Source of the DNA: Diadema setosum
Taxonomy: Eukaryota > Echinodermata > Echinoidea > Diadematoida > Diadematidae
Length of the DNA stretch: 64,000 bases
Reading direction: 5' to 3'
Assembly (NCBI RefSeq): GCF_964275005.1
Contig: NC_092693.1
Location: 19,213,206 to 19,277,205, forward strand
The position numbers and the translations under genes are program-made. Positions 36,878-49,711 of the stretch are shown here, piece by piece (the first letter of the stretch is position 1; each line of letters opens with the position of its first letter). The notes below the pieces were generated by a model. It worked only from the letters and a program-made list of their open reading frames with translations, searched no databases and was not told the DNA's origin.

Positions 36878-37682
36878 TCAAGGGCGCCGGAAGCGGGGGG
36901 GGGGGGGGGGGCAGGGGTGGCACTTGCCCCCCCCCCCCCCCAAACAAAATGTGGGGGGGGGGGGGGCAAAACGAGTTTTTGCCCCCCCCCCCCCAAGTGC
37001 CCCCTGTAATAAATAATTAATTACTGATTTAAAGACCAAAATGAACAATAAAGGCATATTTCTTGTCTAAATGTTGTAATTTCATAACTGTAAATGCAAA
37101 AATTTTCGCCCCTAACGAGGCGAAAATTATAATACACTAACAACATACATTATTGTATCTATACACTGATAGTAACTTATGAATAAATTTAGTGTAGAGA
37201 TGGTAGCCTCGTGTCCTCGAGTGTGCCCGCTGACACATACCTTTAGTAAACCTTACATTTTTCCTTTTTTTCTTTGTTTTCTGGCAGTATAAGAATATTT
37301 TTATTGTTCGAACGATGCGATCATGTTTAAGCTTTTAATGAGTACATTTCAGATAAATTGCAACGTGAAAGTGGCTCGTTCGTTCTGCCCGTACTTATAG
37401 TAAAATGAAAAGTTTTCATAAGTTATTATCATAGTCGGCCTTCGCAGTGATTTCTTTTACTATGTTTAATTCCTCAGAAATTTAATTTAAAATGCTCTAT
37501 AAAAGCGACTTTTATACTCTGTTTTTACAAAAAGTCCCTACCGTGGGAGGGGTTATCCCCCCTCCCACACCCTCGCCGAGGATCTCACACCATAACATTA
37601 TTATGTACTCCCGTATGTTATAATCATATTCCTTCGCACTCATTATTTTTCACTATGTTTAATTCCTTAGAATCCCTACAGT

Positions 37683-37715
<33 letters not shown>

Positions 37716-37842
37716 GGGGGGAGGGGGTGGGGAGGGATCCCCCTTTCCACACCCCCCCCCCCCGCTCGCTCGCTTCGCTCCCGCGCCGAGGATCTCACAT
37801 CGTCACATAAATGTGCCCCCGTTGAGATTTTGCACCCCCCCC

Positions 37843-37874
<32 letters not shown>

Positions 37875-37896
37875 AGAAGTGTTCCGGCGCGCTTGA
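36878..37896. mobile_element. Element with TCAAGSGCGCCGGAA inverted ends and G/C homopolymers
   Basis: The left end is TCAAGGGCGCCGGAAGC. The right end is the complement of TCAAGCGCGCCGGAACAC. The inside has long G and C runs facing each other at 36895-37005 and 37683-37770, a GGGCAAAACGAGTTTTTGCC palindrome, and two copies of CGCCGAGGATCTCACA (about 37572 and 37782). There is no coding capacity. The glycine/proline frames are artefacts of the homopolymers. Confidence 0.7.
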
Positions 37897-38613
37897 TCGT
37901 AATATCAAGGAGCTTCTGAAACTCCTTGGTAATATCTCGTACAATTAGAATATAATATCGGGTCTTTTCATATACCATGCGTAACTCTTGCGCCGTTGGG
38001 CCATTTTCTTTTCTTAAACGGTAACATTTAATTTATGGGGGAAAACAGTGATGAAACCACTATATGCTAAAGCAAACGTTCTCTTTTTGTGTTTGTACAT
38101 TTTGATACAATTAAGCAGAGGCAACGTTTGTTTAATGGTGTGTTTGTGTGTCACTATGTGTGAGTGTGTAATGGGGTACATGGGGCTTGCGGGAAAGGTG
38201 AGGGGTCAGCCGTCAAGGGTAATGTTCGTATAGCTATAGGTCAAGGATCAAGGGTCCTTCCGCTCCCCCTCCCCATTTCGTAATTCCATGGGAATTCAAT
38301 CTCCAGATTATAGGGTGTTGTGATTTTATTTTATTAGAAGGGCCAAAAGAGTATGTGGGGGGGGGGGGGTGTTACTCCCAGCGATCACTGTCCGGTTCCT
38401 CTGCTCATGATGAAAAATTATGTATATACGCGTGTACGTGTGCATCTTAGAAAAAGCGACCTTAGCTCTTTTTTATTTGTTTCCTTCAAATTTGCTTGAT
38501 GTTTCACTTCAAGAATTTCGTAGAGATATTTCGAATCACACCACACACCAGCTCATAGAATCGATTCCCTTTGAAACCCTTTGAGGAAAACTAGTCAATT
38601 GTTAATTGTTACA
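37897..38613. other. Intergenic
   Basis: No gene is recognised. A G homopolymer lies at about 38357-38369. Confidence 0.35.
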
Positions 38614-39964
38614 TACTCAGCAAAAAAAAAGTAAACACTTTTTGAAGTTCACATTTCTCATAGAATATTTAGCTAAATATTGATGCTTTATATATTATGT
38701 TAAAGATAATTTTATTGGAGATTAACCTGATAGGTCAATACAAAGGGAAACTTTACGCGTGAGTGAACACATGCGGTTTTTCTCTCCCAAGGCACAAAAT
38801 TGATTATTGCAAAAATTAACAAGTTGTAATTCGTGCGTATGTGCCCTTCGAAATATGCCAATGAGAACAATACGAAACAAGAATCAAATTGCAAAAATAA
38901 ACCTATGATATCTATGTATTTGTAGCCGCAACAGATAAAGAAAGGCTAAAAATATTGGAGAAAATGAAGAATATTTTGTCAAATCCAACTTCAAATGACA
39001 CTCAAGAAGAAGCAATATCAACAAAAATGGTAGAAATTTGAAATGCTATTTCAAATTAGGAGAGTTGTAAATTATTATTTGGTTCTGGAATTATTTTTGT
39101 TTCGTGAATTCTTAATTCCTAAATTAGAAGAATGAATCGAAGAAATTCTGTCCATTTTATCATTTTTGCTGCTCACTCCATATGTCATTTGACATAGAAT
39201 TCTTCTTTTCCTCCTGCAGATCCTCACTTTGATTCTGTTTCAGAAAATAAACGCTCTATATATAGACAAGTGAACGAAAAATCACTTTTGGTATTTCATT
39301 CATGTCTCTCATAAATGTGTTGAATCGGTCTTTTGTAATCGTTGCTATTTGGAAGGGTATTTGCACATGAATGACAAAGTCTTGTTGTATTTTATTCTTG
39401 ATTGATTAATTTAGGATTTTATAGGAATTTATGAGACGAATTCCAGAACCAAATATAATTTCCAATTTTTTTAATTCGTAATAACATTTCAAATTTCTAC
39501 CATTTTTGTTAATATTGCATCTTCCCTCGTCATGTATATTTGGATTTTACAGAAGGTAATTCTCTTTCTCCATTATTTTTGCCTTTCTTTATCTTTGGAC
39601 GCCACAAAGACATTAGAGCGATGAGTGGGTATTTTTTTTTTTTGCTTTTTGTGTTTCTTATTGTGTTGAATTTATGTTTTGTTCTCACTGTTATATGGAA
39701 GAGCACATAAGCATGAATGAGAACTTGTCCATTTTTACAATTTTTTTTTTTTTTTTTTTTTTTACTTTTGTGCCTTGGAGGACACAAACGAATGTGTTTA
39801 CTCACGAGTTAAGTTTCCCCAATATCACCCTACCAGGCGGATAGCCAATTAAATCAAAAATATACTTTTTTATGATATATGATAGGCCTTTATTAATTCT
39901 TATGTAATGTTTCTGTGAGCTTTATGAAATGGAAAAAATTGTTTACTTTTATTTCGCTGAGTGT
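38614..39964. mobile_element. Tc1/mariner-like MITE, long nested palindrome
   Basis: The ends TACTCAGC plus A tract plus AGTAAACACTTTTTG and GTTTACTTTTATTTCGCTGAGTG are inverted. The inner arms (GGTTCTGGAATTA at about 39081 and AATTCCAGAACCAAAT at about 39440) also face each other. The total of 1.35 kb is more than twice the related copy at 1395-1989. Repeated inner blocks suggest that one copy inserted into, or recombined with, another. There is no transposase. Confidence 0.75.
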
Positions 39965-40425
39965 ATTATTAATGTATTTTGGAAGAATTCGAACATTTTT
40001 TTTCCATGCGAAAGCGACTGACTTTACAACTTCTATCACTCTCTGATAGATACGCATTATACTGACATAACATACATGCATGCATGTATAAACATACATG
40101 TATTCATATATTTACATCCATATTAAAAACATCGCAATCCTATATCACATACACCAATGAAAAACACAGGAAGATTTGAATATCGTAAACCACTTTCGTG
40201 ATCTTCACTTTCGAGGCTTTGATCGATTCCTGAATTCAGATTTAATGTCAACTAATGCCGTTTTTCGAAAAAAAAATCATCATCTAATAAAGATGTGTGT
40301 GTATGTGTGTGTGTGTGTTTATGTGAGGTCCTTGTGTATGCCTGGCGTGTACGCCTATCATGCGTACAATGCATTTAAGACAGAATTGAGTGTATATAGA
40401 TATAACAATCATAAACATTCATACA
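39965..40425. other. Intergenic spacer
   Basis: A short GT run lies at about 40294-40319. No gene is recognised. Confidence 0.35.
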
Positions 40426-40429
40426 TAAT

Positions 40430-40476
40430 ATGTATATATATATATATGTATATATGTATATATATATATATATGTA

Positions 40477-40519
<43 letters not shown>

Positions 40520-40646
40520 ATTAGGTAATCCACGTCTTGGCAAGATAAAAAGATAAGTAACAAAACTGGAACAAAGTTCATGCTGTTTCACCAACGGTTT
40601 ATTTCTGACAAACAGCATGAACTTTGTTCCAGTTTTGTTACTTATA

Positions 40647-40689
<43 letters not shown>

Positions 40690-40705
40690 TACAGTATATA
40701 TATAT
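40430..40705. repeat. TA-rich microsatellite flanking a perfect hairpin
   Basis: TATATATG-type repeats lie at about 40431-40515 and 40643-40705. Between them, 40554-40588 and 40610-40644 are perfect 35-bp inverted repeats with a 21-nt loop. Confidence 0.9.
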
Positions 40706-41757
40706 CATTTATTCACACTTTTTCTATATTTCATATTCATATGTTTATTATCACGTCTATAAACATACCCGTCCTGCATCATTATATAAACGCAATATGT
40801 ATGATGAGACACATACAAAGATTTGAAATATGCCACTTGTGACTATCACGTTTAAAGCTTAGTGCCATCCAAGACGTCACATTCGTGTCAACTGTTGCCG
40901 TTTCTCGAGAAAATAAATCTCCAGCCATAATAAAGAGCATGCAAAAATATACACACTATGATAAATAATTCATATATTGATTGATATAATCAAATCAATG
41001 CCATATGATCTACCCGTTTGGAAGAGGTATACTGACAATTTGACCACACTGATTTGACACATTGTACCATAAAAATATAAAACATTATTTTATTATACAT
41101 TGCATCACTTAGAATTCTATTATGTCAAACGAATCCTCGGACATCAGAATTAAAAGGGATTCACAGCTAACTGATTATTTTTCAGCTGCTGCCACAGTAA
41201 CAAAGACTACCATCGCTTCCGGTGATTGATATAGCCTCTTTGTCGGATGGGTTCCCGCTAGTAGTTTCTTCTTTTTTTTTCTTTTTTTTTTTTTTTTTTG
41301 GTTTGGTTGGTTCAATGCTTTATTTCCTGCATTTTTCAAGCTCAAATAGATTTTACATGATACTTAAATAACATGACTTACTTTTGGATGTATAATTTGA
41401 TTCAAGGTATAGAAACCAAAAAAAATTTTAATATGCCTTACAAGATAATATTAACATTTGTATGAAATAATGTAATTGTATTTTGGACATGGTCAATATA
41501 CATAATTTGATAAAACAGACGACCGCCATCATAATTATTTGCTTGATTTTGATTGTGGCGTCATAAACGTGTTAAATGCTTAATTTCTAGTTGTTTAAGT
41601 TATTCTTTCAATAAGATGATTTGCTGCTTTCTATACAATACATGGGTTTACAAAATCCGTATATAGTGTAATGGCAAATAATGTTTGCTGAAATGCGACG
41701 GACGATAACCTTCAGAAAAATGCCCCGATAACCATACCCTATGTTAATTAGATCATA
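40706..41757. other. Intergenic; possible minus-strand LINE tail
   Basis: At about 41273-41320 a T-rich tract is followed by GGTTTGGTTGGTTCAATGCTT. Read on the minus strand this is AATAAAGCATTGAACC then an A tract, like a retroposon 3' end. The source was not identified. Confidence 0.35.
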
Positions 41758-42390
41758 CGTCACCATATGATTAGACATCACGGTCCGGATACATGGAACA
41801 CTCTTCCTGAGGAGTTGAAACAGTGTGCCTACTTGTTTTCATTCAAAGCAAACTTAAAGAAGCATATTTTACTACAGTATACTTCAAATACTAATTAAGC
41901 ACGAATAATTTATATGACTCATGTTGGTCTCCCGATAGCAACATCGCATGTCGTTCCCTCTTCCAGCAAACCAATTCTAGTATTATTCTAAATTCAAGCC
42001 TATTTGCCCCTGTGCACTTTCAAGCACTTGCACGCACATTCACCACCATCACACATCAGAGTTTATTTACCCTGCTATCTTCGCAGCAGAATTTGTATTG
42101 TTACGAATCTAGTACGTCCATACCTTTTCCTCGGGCCGGCCACCTTTTCAAGCAATGCTTACAATGGCGGCCCTCTGCATTATCGCTTCTTAAATATGAT
42201 ATTGTTATTGTAATCCCTGCTGCATAGACATGCATACTGTAATATTATATTATCAATTTCCTTTTATATCGTTGTTTATGCAAGTCAAAAGACTCTGTTT
42301 TAAATATATTTTGTATGTTTCCCATGTTCATGATTATGTAATTTATGTATATATTGATTTGCAGAAAATAAAGTATCTATCAATCAATCA
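41758..42390 (+). mobile_element. 3' end of a second LINE
   Basis: 41758-41898 encodes 46 residues with the typical C-terminal LINE block (RHHGPDTWNTLPEELK, then SFKANLKKHILL and a stop). A 3' untranslated region of about 490 bp follows, ending AATAAAGTATC and ATCAATCAATCA. Nothing upstream continues the frame, so this is a short 5'-truncated copy. It belongs to a family different from the LINE at 30.2 kb. Confidence 0.8.
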
Positions 42391-42635
42391 CAAATTCCGT
42401 GTTTGAATCTCTTTGAAAGTCTGATATTTCAAGTGATCAATCAGACTTTACTGTTTTCTTGCTCTGTTGAATGTTCACGAGATGTTGCGTTGCATTTATG
42501 TTACGCTGTAAAAGCGGAAAGAAAAGTTTTCGAAATTCTCATTACGTTACCACGATCACAATTATATTTCAAGTATACAATCGTTCATGCCCTGACATCT
42601 GAGATCGTCAACCTGCGCATCTCATGTACTTGTTA

Positions 42636-42905
42636 AAGGAAACGATAACTCAAAGAGAAATGTGAATTGAGTGAAAGCAGCAACATTAGTAGAACACATC
42701 AGTGAAAGTTTGAGGAAAATTGGACAATCGATGCAAAAGCTGTGAATTTTTAAAGTTTTGGTGTTGGAACCGCTAGATGAGGAGACTACTTGAGTTTATG
42801 ACTTATGTGTGGATAACAGTTATAAAGAAAATATAAAGAAAATTCAACATGCTTTCACTTTTCTAGCATAAATCGCCATCTACGGCGCAGTCTGAAGAAG
42901 CCACC
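42636..42905. mobile_element. TTAA-type MITE, left half
   Basis: TTAA lies at 42632-42635, then AGGAAACGATAACTCAAAG. The blocks GAGTGAAAGCAGCAAC, AACACATCAGTGAAAGTTTG and GATGAGGAGACTACT match the copy at 47.8-48.7 kb in reverse. The right half is missing. Confidence 0.7.
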
Positions 42906-43052
42906 AGTACAAGGCGAAAGTACTCACTAAGGTACAAAATATATTACGTGGTTGTGAAAGAAGAACATATTTCTATCTGTATACGATATCGTTTGGCAAG
43001 ATTTGACCAGGTGATATTGAAAGAAATTGTCTACTGCAGTGACAGAAGACGA

Positions 43053-44693
43053 CTAACCAAGCCCAACCCAATGACGCCACACAAGATCCATGTACTTCAA
43101 CGGTATTTCGTGAATGACGAAAGTCGTCCTCAGTCTCGACATCGAGGTGAGGTCTTTCTTCAGACCCCCCTTCACATCATCGAAGAACCCTCCTCCCATG
43201 AAGCCGTTGAGGAGTTTGGGTACCACACCGAGCTGATGCAGGCACATACCAACAAAGACGTCTTCCCACGGGAAGAGCGGGGTTTGGAGGGCGGTGAGAT
43301 ACACCTTGTGAACCACGTCTATCGACATCACATAACCGATTCCTATACAATACGGCGGGTATTTGTCCTGGCGAAGAACCTTGTACGGCACGTAAAACTT
43401 GCTGTACGGATCTCTGATGACGTCATAATCGAAGGCGGCCTTTCCCGCCATAAAGTTCTTCCAGGGCGCGGTCCGCAAGTAAGTCAACATTCGAACGGTG
43501 TTCACCATCATGTCGTCGTCTGTCTTCATAACGAATTTGGCGTTCTGACAATACTTGCTGGCCCACTTGAAACCCGCCACAGTTTTGACGGTCAGGTTGA
43601 GGTAGGAGTCGACGAAGTTTTCTTGCACGATGTCGCCGTAGTTGATGAGCTCACGATGGAGGTCGCTCTGAGTGACCTGGTCGGCTACCGCGCCGATGAG
43701 GAACACGGTCTCTACGTGCCTCGTCTCGCCTCTCCCGGCCATTCCCCACGTGCGTCGGATGGCTTCACGCCGATGGAAGTTCCTTGGTGCAGACGCGACA
43801 AAAATGAGCAGTGCGACGCGCTTGTACGTTCCCGTGTCTGTTAAACATTTACTCACCGGATTCAAGATATAGTTATATTCGTGCTTATCTATGTATGTCC
43901 TCCATTCTGTCGTGTTTAGAATGCCGAGTGTTTTGTTTTGCGGTACAGGTAAGGTTTTCTTCTTCTTTCGATAAAACTTTTTGTGCGCATCAACTTTCTT
44001 GTATCCAGGCACCACTTGGACAATATCGGCATCTTGTGGCGCTAACGTTGTAGAAGCGTTCGTTGGTGACACGGGAGGCGAGGTCACGAGGAGTTTAGTC
44101 TCCCCTTTCTTATTTTTAACAATCACCGTTCCCTTCTTCGACGTGATGTTGTATTTCTTGTATGCATTCACGTATGTGCGAATTCGCTCGGGTTCACTTC
44201 TCGTGGCGTACACTTCAACCTCGATCTTTCTGTTTTCCAGCTTTTCTGCATACTTTGCGTAGAACTGCCGTGCGTATTCCCGGGAACGCTTTCCAAGGAA
44301 ATCCCGAGACTGGATTAACTCCGATCGCGACCCGTTTCCCCGCTCATTCTCGGCGTTCACTCGCGATTCATTTAGCTGGGCATCAGCCACGGAATTCGAT
44401 GTCTGTCTCTCTGTTGTTTCATTGTGTTTTATCTCCTCTTTCACCTGGTCCAAGAGACGAGTTAAACCCAAATCTCCGGCTGCTTCACTGGGCCGCTGTT
44501 CTCGCGGGCGGCGAAACTCTGCGAGCTGTCTGCCGGAGGTGTGGTGAGTGTATGCGCTGCGTTGATACAAGAGATAGATCTGGCAGACGACCGTAAAGCT
44601 CATGGACAGAATTAGCAGAGATAACATGAGACGAAAAATGTCCCTCCCAGGCATGATGGAAAGCGCGTTAGATGAGATGGTGAAGGCATCCAA
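43053..44693 (-). CDS. Beta-1,3-galactosyltransferase-like (GT31)
   Basis: 546 residues in one exon. It is a predicted type II Golgi membrane protein: short cytosolic tail, transmembrane helix at about 20-43, a long stem (about 44-285) rich in charged residues, then the GT31 domain (about 290-540). GT31 motifs visible: RREAIRRTWG (308-317), TDDDMM (391-396, the DxD-type metal and UDP-sugar site), YPPYC (445-449) and EDVFVG (477-482). There are eight N-glycosylation sequons (N91, N108, N120, N182, N212, N253, N260, N366), seven of them in the stem. The family transfers galactose or related sugars from UDP in beta-1,3 linkage to glycans; the exact donor and acceptor cannot be read from sequence. 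Family members are usually about 310-420 residues, so the stem is unusually long. The second Met (residue 14) just before the helix is an alternative start. A single coding exon is common in this family. Confidence 0.92.
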   Translation of the reverse strand: MDAFTISSNALSIMPGRDIFRLMLSLLILSMSFTVVCQIYLLYQRSAYTHHTSGRQLAEFRRPREQRPSEAAGDLGLTRLLDQVKEEIKHNETTERQTSNSVADAQLNESRVNAENERGNGSRSELIQSRDFLGKRSREYARQFYAKYAEKLENRKIEVEVYATRSEPERIRTYVNAYKKYNITSKKGTVIVKNKKGETKLLVTSPPVSPTNASTTLAPQDADIVQVVPGYKKVDAHKKFYRKKKKTLPVPQNKTLGILNTTEWRTYIDKHEYNYILNPVSKCLTDTGTYKRVALLIFVASAPRNFHRREAIRRTWGMAGRGETRHVETVFLIGAVADQVTQSDLHRELINYGDIVQENFVDSYLNLTVKTVAGFKWASKYCQNAKFVMKTDDDMMVNTVRMLTYLRTAPWKNFMAGKAAFDYDVIRDPYSKFYVPYKVLRQDKYPPYCIGIGYVMSIDVVHKVYLTALQTPLFPWEDVFVGMCLHQLGVVPKLLNGFMGGGFFDDVKGGLKKDLTSMSRLRTTFVIHEIPLKYMDLVWRHWVGLG

Positions 44694-47600
44694 ACATTAC
44701 ATTTTTAGTGTTGGCTTTGGTCAGGGAAGTCCACCATTGGTCAGTCCCTTGATGACCTGTCATGAAGATATCAACGAGAGCGAACTTTTATACAAATTGG
44801 AGTACAATGTATTTCACTAATATCATGACCGGATATTTCATTTCATTTCTTTTCGTTTCATTCATGGCTGTCTCTATGTAAATCCTCGTACAGCGTTTGC
44901 TAGAATTGGGGAAAAGAGACACGTTCATGCATTGCTTGCCTTTGTTGAATGCGCGTGCGTTCAAAAGCAGTTGTTCAGGTCAGTTTCAGTTCAAACTGAT
45001 TCTATAATACATCTATCGCAGCGACATATACACACACATTCTCTCATTAACATCCACAAATGCATTATGTTTTCTATGATGATGTCCCTCTCTTAATGCT
45101 CTTTTTATTCTAGAGTATGATATTTCTGGATTCCACTAAGTACTGCTCATAATATAAATATCTTGCTTTTGATTATTTAGGTACCGTGTAGAATATCACA
45201 CGAGACGACAGAAATGACCTTTTTCTGAAGCATGTTTCCTCCTTGTGTGAAGAGATAAAAACAAAACAAAATGCAAGAAAACATTGCAATGCATGCTGTC
45301 CATTATATACATTGCAAGAATAATTCAGACAACATGTACAATAATGACATATCACTGTAACCAAACATATACACCGTACATGCTCCACACTGCCTTAAAA
45401 CGTAGAACTACAATGTACATGAATAGATTCAATGAATTTATTCATTTGACGTATTTTCCATACAGCCACTATCAGAGAGTCTCTGAACGCTGTTATTTGA
45501 ACGCTTTGAATGTTTCTGTGACAGATATATGGCGCCATACAAATGCTGTGGATCATCATCACCATCATTTACAGAACCAATATTAGCTATATAGAAAATG
45601 AATTAATGATAGGGATAGGCCAACCGTAACCATCCATCGCTTTTATCGTTACTATCATCATCATCATTATTGTCCTCCTCCTCCTCCTCATCATCATCAT
45701 CATCAGTGTTGGGATCGATGTTATATATACTTATCATTGTGAATGACATTGCTATATCACTATCACTCATTACTCACTTATCACTCAAAATGATAAACGC
45801 ATGAGTGAACGTTTTAGGATAGTTGCATGAATACCATGTAAAGAATTGAATATCTTTTGAATGATACTTACTATAATATTCTGAATATCTGGGCGTCATC
45901 CTACCTAGTGCTCTGTTGACTCTTAAATAGTTAGCAAAACGATGTAGCTGCTTCTTTAAGGCTCTTATCAAAACGCCATATTGAATAACCTACCAAATTT
46001 GTCCGGACGTCTTTACTGGATGTACTTCTTGATATTGTTAACACATTCTCCGACCCGTTTCTTTCATTTTAGACGATGTCAAAGTAGGGTTTCATTTATA
46101 TACGTTTCATGTAATACACTCGCCACTGACGATACCACAATACATGGTACGAATTAAAGAATATTACAGGTGACAAATGGTTTATCTACGAAACAGCAGC
46201 AGTGCACCACACTTTTACTAATGACATCATAATCGTGACAGTATTTCTACCAAGTAAAATCATGACTGCGAAATAGTAATATAAGGAAAGTATATATCCC
46301 ACGCCCGAGCTTATTTTTGATAACTTACCATGTTGATGACAGCGATTACTTTGGGCGTGTTTGACGGGAACAAACTTAAAGGAAGCCTATAAGTACCTGG
46401 GCAGCCCGGTATACCGTGTTGTACAACGTTCCGGCCTGTACGACACAACACCGTGGTCCGTATTCAGACGAGGTCTGCTCTGCTGCCCATCCAAAATCGA
46501 TAGTCAAGGAGAGGTTCTTTGTTGTTCGAATCGACGTTTTCTTGTACCTATAAACTATCTATAGCAAGTCCATATCTTTTATAGCTCCTTGTCAAATAGT
46601 GTACTAACTATAGTTGCGAAACATATTTTCTTTTTCGTCCTCCCAGAAGACAACAAAGCTTCATCCGTCCGGCCTTTCAAAGCAGTTATGCTCTCTTCCG
46701 ATGGTAACACCAAGCGCCATCTTATGGCAACTGATATAAAAGATGTAATATCTTTCATGAAGCTATTTTGCGTATTGATTGTATGAAACCTGTCGACGAA
46801 TTGCTCCGGGAGTAGCAGAACGTCGTAAAAGACACAGGGATCAGGCACAATCTGCAGCAAAAGTCAAAGAACAGTTCATTATTCATCTTCATTATGGCAG
46901 TGTCAAATTAGATCATGATATACATAGCTCCTTTCGATTATACACTTTTAGCTGGTTTCAAATCAAAGTATAGGTAGCTAGGCTACTCTGGAGAACTATG
47001 CTGACATTGATTCGCCTATATAGCGACAGAAATGCAGTCTCCCAACATTTTAAAGTGTGGACTTACGACAATTTTTTGATGTTATCTATTTTTCTAAATA
47101 ATTTTATAACCGTCTCTCCGCCGGTGCACCTGGAGAATTTTTATCGATTGATGGCGCACAAAGTGGATACTTCCTATATAGTTTCATCATTGTAATTAAA
47201 GAGGAATTCCAAACAACAACACCCAAACCCCACCTATTTGTGAAAAACAGGTAACACTCTTCGAAACCACTATATTAAAACAACACATGAAAGTTGAATA
47301 AATGCAAATTTGGGCAGTTTTTAGGAGACACGTTTTACAGTAAATACCTATAGAATAGAATCATTTCAACAATAGTCAAACAACTGAATACAATCGATAA
47401 CAAAAGTAAGACATATAAGTTAACGCAACATGTCAGGTCAAACCAGGATATCGTCAATCACTAATATGAATCATCACGGTTTCCACAGGAGAGTCTGGCT
47501 TTCTGTATCATCACCAGTCCTGAACAATAGTTCACTGTCATCGAACTCGAGAAGATTTATGATATGATATGACAGATCTATAGAAAATATAAAATAGATC

Positions 47601-47827
47601 AAATTAAATAAATCAAAATATGATGTATATGTAATATAACATAATAAAATATGATATGATATAATACAACATAATTATTTCGATCGGATGAATTACTTGC
47701 ACGTGGAGACACGAACATGTTTTCTATTGCGACATGATTATTTCTCTAGACGACACTATTACGATATTTACGTTATGTGTGTAATAAGTGTGTGCGTGTG
47801 GAGAGAGGGAGGAGTTTGATCTCTTGT
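44694..47827. other. Intergenic
   Basis: A trinucleotide tract (CTC/ATC type) lies at about 45668-45702. The window 46360-46560 has even base composition but no convincing open frame. No gene is recognised. The promoter of the galactosyltransferase should lie at the left end of this stretch. Confidence 0.4.
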
Positions 47828-48749
47828 TTAAGACTACTAGAGTTCATGACGTCATGTGTGGACAACAATATAAAGAAAACTTGTATAATATAAAAGGAAT
47901 TCCACAAAAGTTCATTTTTCATGAAAATTACACATTCCTTCAACTTGATACTGACGTAATTATGTTAGGGGTAGTAATAATAATAGCCGGGTTCACACGT
48001 ACAAAATAGCGGGATGGCGATCGCGATCCACATCTCGAGTTTTTTTGCGAGCGTCCACACGTACCAAATTAGCGGGATAGCGATCGCGATCGGTATCCCG
48101 CTAATTTGGCGAGCGTCCACACGTACCGAATTATCCCGCTAATTGCCGATAGAGATAACAGCAAAGCCTGCAAACTGGGTCACACAGTGCCCTTCTCTAT
48201 CACTACCTGCGCGCACTTCCCTTTGTCCTTCGCAGAGGCCTCGCTGTTGTGATGTGCGCATTGCATGATGGGATATAAAAACTCGAGATTCTAATCCCGA
48301 CCGTTCACACGTACCAGCGCGGGGCCAATTATCCCGCTAATTGATGAACCAGCGCAAGATTTCTTAGGATTAGCATCGCGATGCTTATCCCGCTAATTTT
48401 CGGGTTTTTTCTGTCCACACGTGCAAAAAACTCGGGATGACGATCGCGATGCAAATCTCGAGATTTGTATCCCGCTAATTGGTGTACGTGTGAACCCGGC
48501 TATTATTCCCCCTGCTTTCTGAAAGCGGCGAGTCAAGTGCTCTTTCATTATCTGCTAGAAATGTGAAAGCATGTTGATTTTTCTTTATATTTTCTTTATA
48601 TGGCTGTCCACACATAATGCCATAAACTCAAGTAGTCTCCTCATCCAGCGGTTCCAACACTAAAACTTTAAAAATCCATGACTTTTGCATCGATTGTCAA
48701 TGTTGCTGCTTTCACTCAATCCACATTTCTCTTTGGGGTTTGGTTTCCT
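47828..48749. mobile_element. TTAA-type MITE interrupted by another MITE
   Basis: The right end AAGGAAACC complement and TTAA (48750-48753) match the family at 42.6 kb. The left end is eroded at about 47828. The element is split by the insertion at 47986-48500. Confidence 0.8.
47986..48500. mobile_element. TA-flanked MITE, GCCGGGTTCACACGTAC ends, nested
   Basis: TA lies at 47984-47985 and 48501-48502. The ends GCCGGGTTCACACGTAC pair over about 18 bp. The inside holds many GCGATCGCGAT and ATCCCGCTAATT repeats in both directions. The uninterrupted sister element at 17805-18367 shows the empty site GTAATATTATTCCCC near 18080, confirming insertion at a TA. Confidence 0.9.
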
Positions 48750-48753
48750 TTAA

Positions 48754-49680
48754 GGGATTACTAGACAACCATATTGGCACATTAAAAAAAAAATCATAAA
48801 AATTAGCATATTAGTATATTTGCATAATTAATTAACTATATGCATTCTTGTACCGGATACGTCATCTAGGTACATGCCGAATTTGGTGACAATCGGACAT
48901 TCCATGGTCGAGATCTTGGGGAGGGGGCATCATTCATGCCCCCCCCCCCCCCCCGTCCTAAAACCTTCAAAATAGCCCAGTCTTTTTACTGGTTACAGAG
49001 CCGAGATGACATGACAGCCACATGTCAATATACAGTAGTAAGCACACTCGTAAGACTTATGCACATACAAGATATGCGAGCCAAGATCATGCAAACAACG
49101 AACGTGAATGAATACGTGAGACTACACACACATACACACACACCCATATCAACTTGGTCCATAGGAGTAAGAGCGAGATAGAGGTCCGAAGTTACGCCAC
49201 CACACTCTCACTGCACACACCTCATCAGTAGATGCATATAAGGACTCCACCAAGCAAGTAGGCCGCGTGTACTCGTGAGTCCAAGTCTGTGGCGTACTGG
49301 GGGCTGCCAAATTTGTGGGGGCGCCAAAATGGTGCACCAGTAGCTCGCTATGGCGATACCCTAAGCCGCACTATAGTGTAGGCGTATTTCCATCCCTATA
49401 TAGGTAAGAGTAAAAAGAAATCGAAGTTTATGGGAAACATAAAAAAAAAATACGACAAACACACAAACTGTCGCTCTTGGTGGTAACTCAAGCCCTTGAT
49501 GGTTTTCAACTGTAGAGTGAGCGAGAAAAAAAAAATCACCTTGAAATGTTTGATCCAGTATCCTACATCACTGTAGAGTGAGCGAAAAGAAAATTAATCT
49601 TGAAATGTTTTGCCCAATATCATATTTGCTCTTTTACTACAAAGGTGAGATACAAACATCAGAGAATTTGATTCGGGTTT

Positions 49681-49711
<31 letters not shown>

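Noticed and set aside
36812-37020. Gly/Pro-rich small proteins
   Set aside because: They arise from G and C homopolymers in a mobile element.
42948-43844. Long open frame on the plus strand, 298 residues
   Set aside because: It is antisense to the galactosyltransferase domain, with no recognisable motif; a shadow of the real gene.
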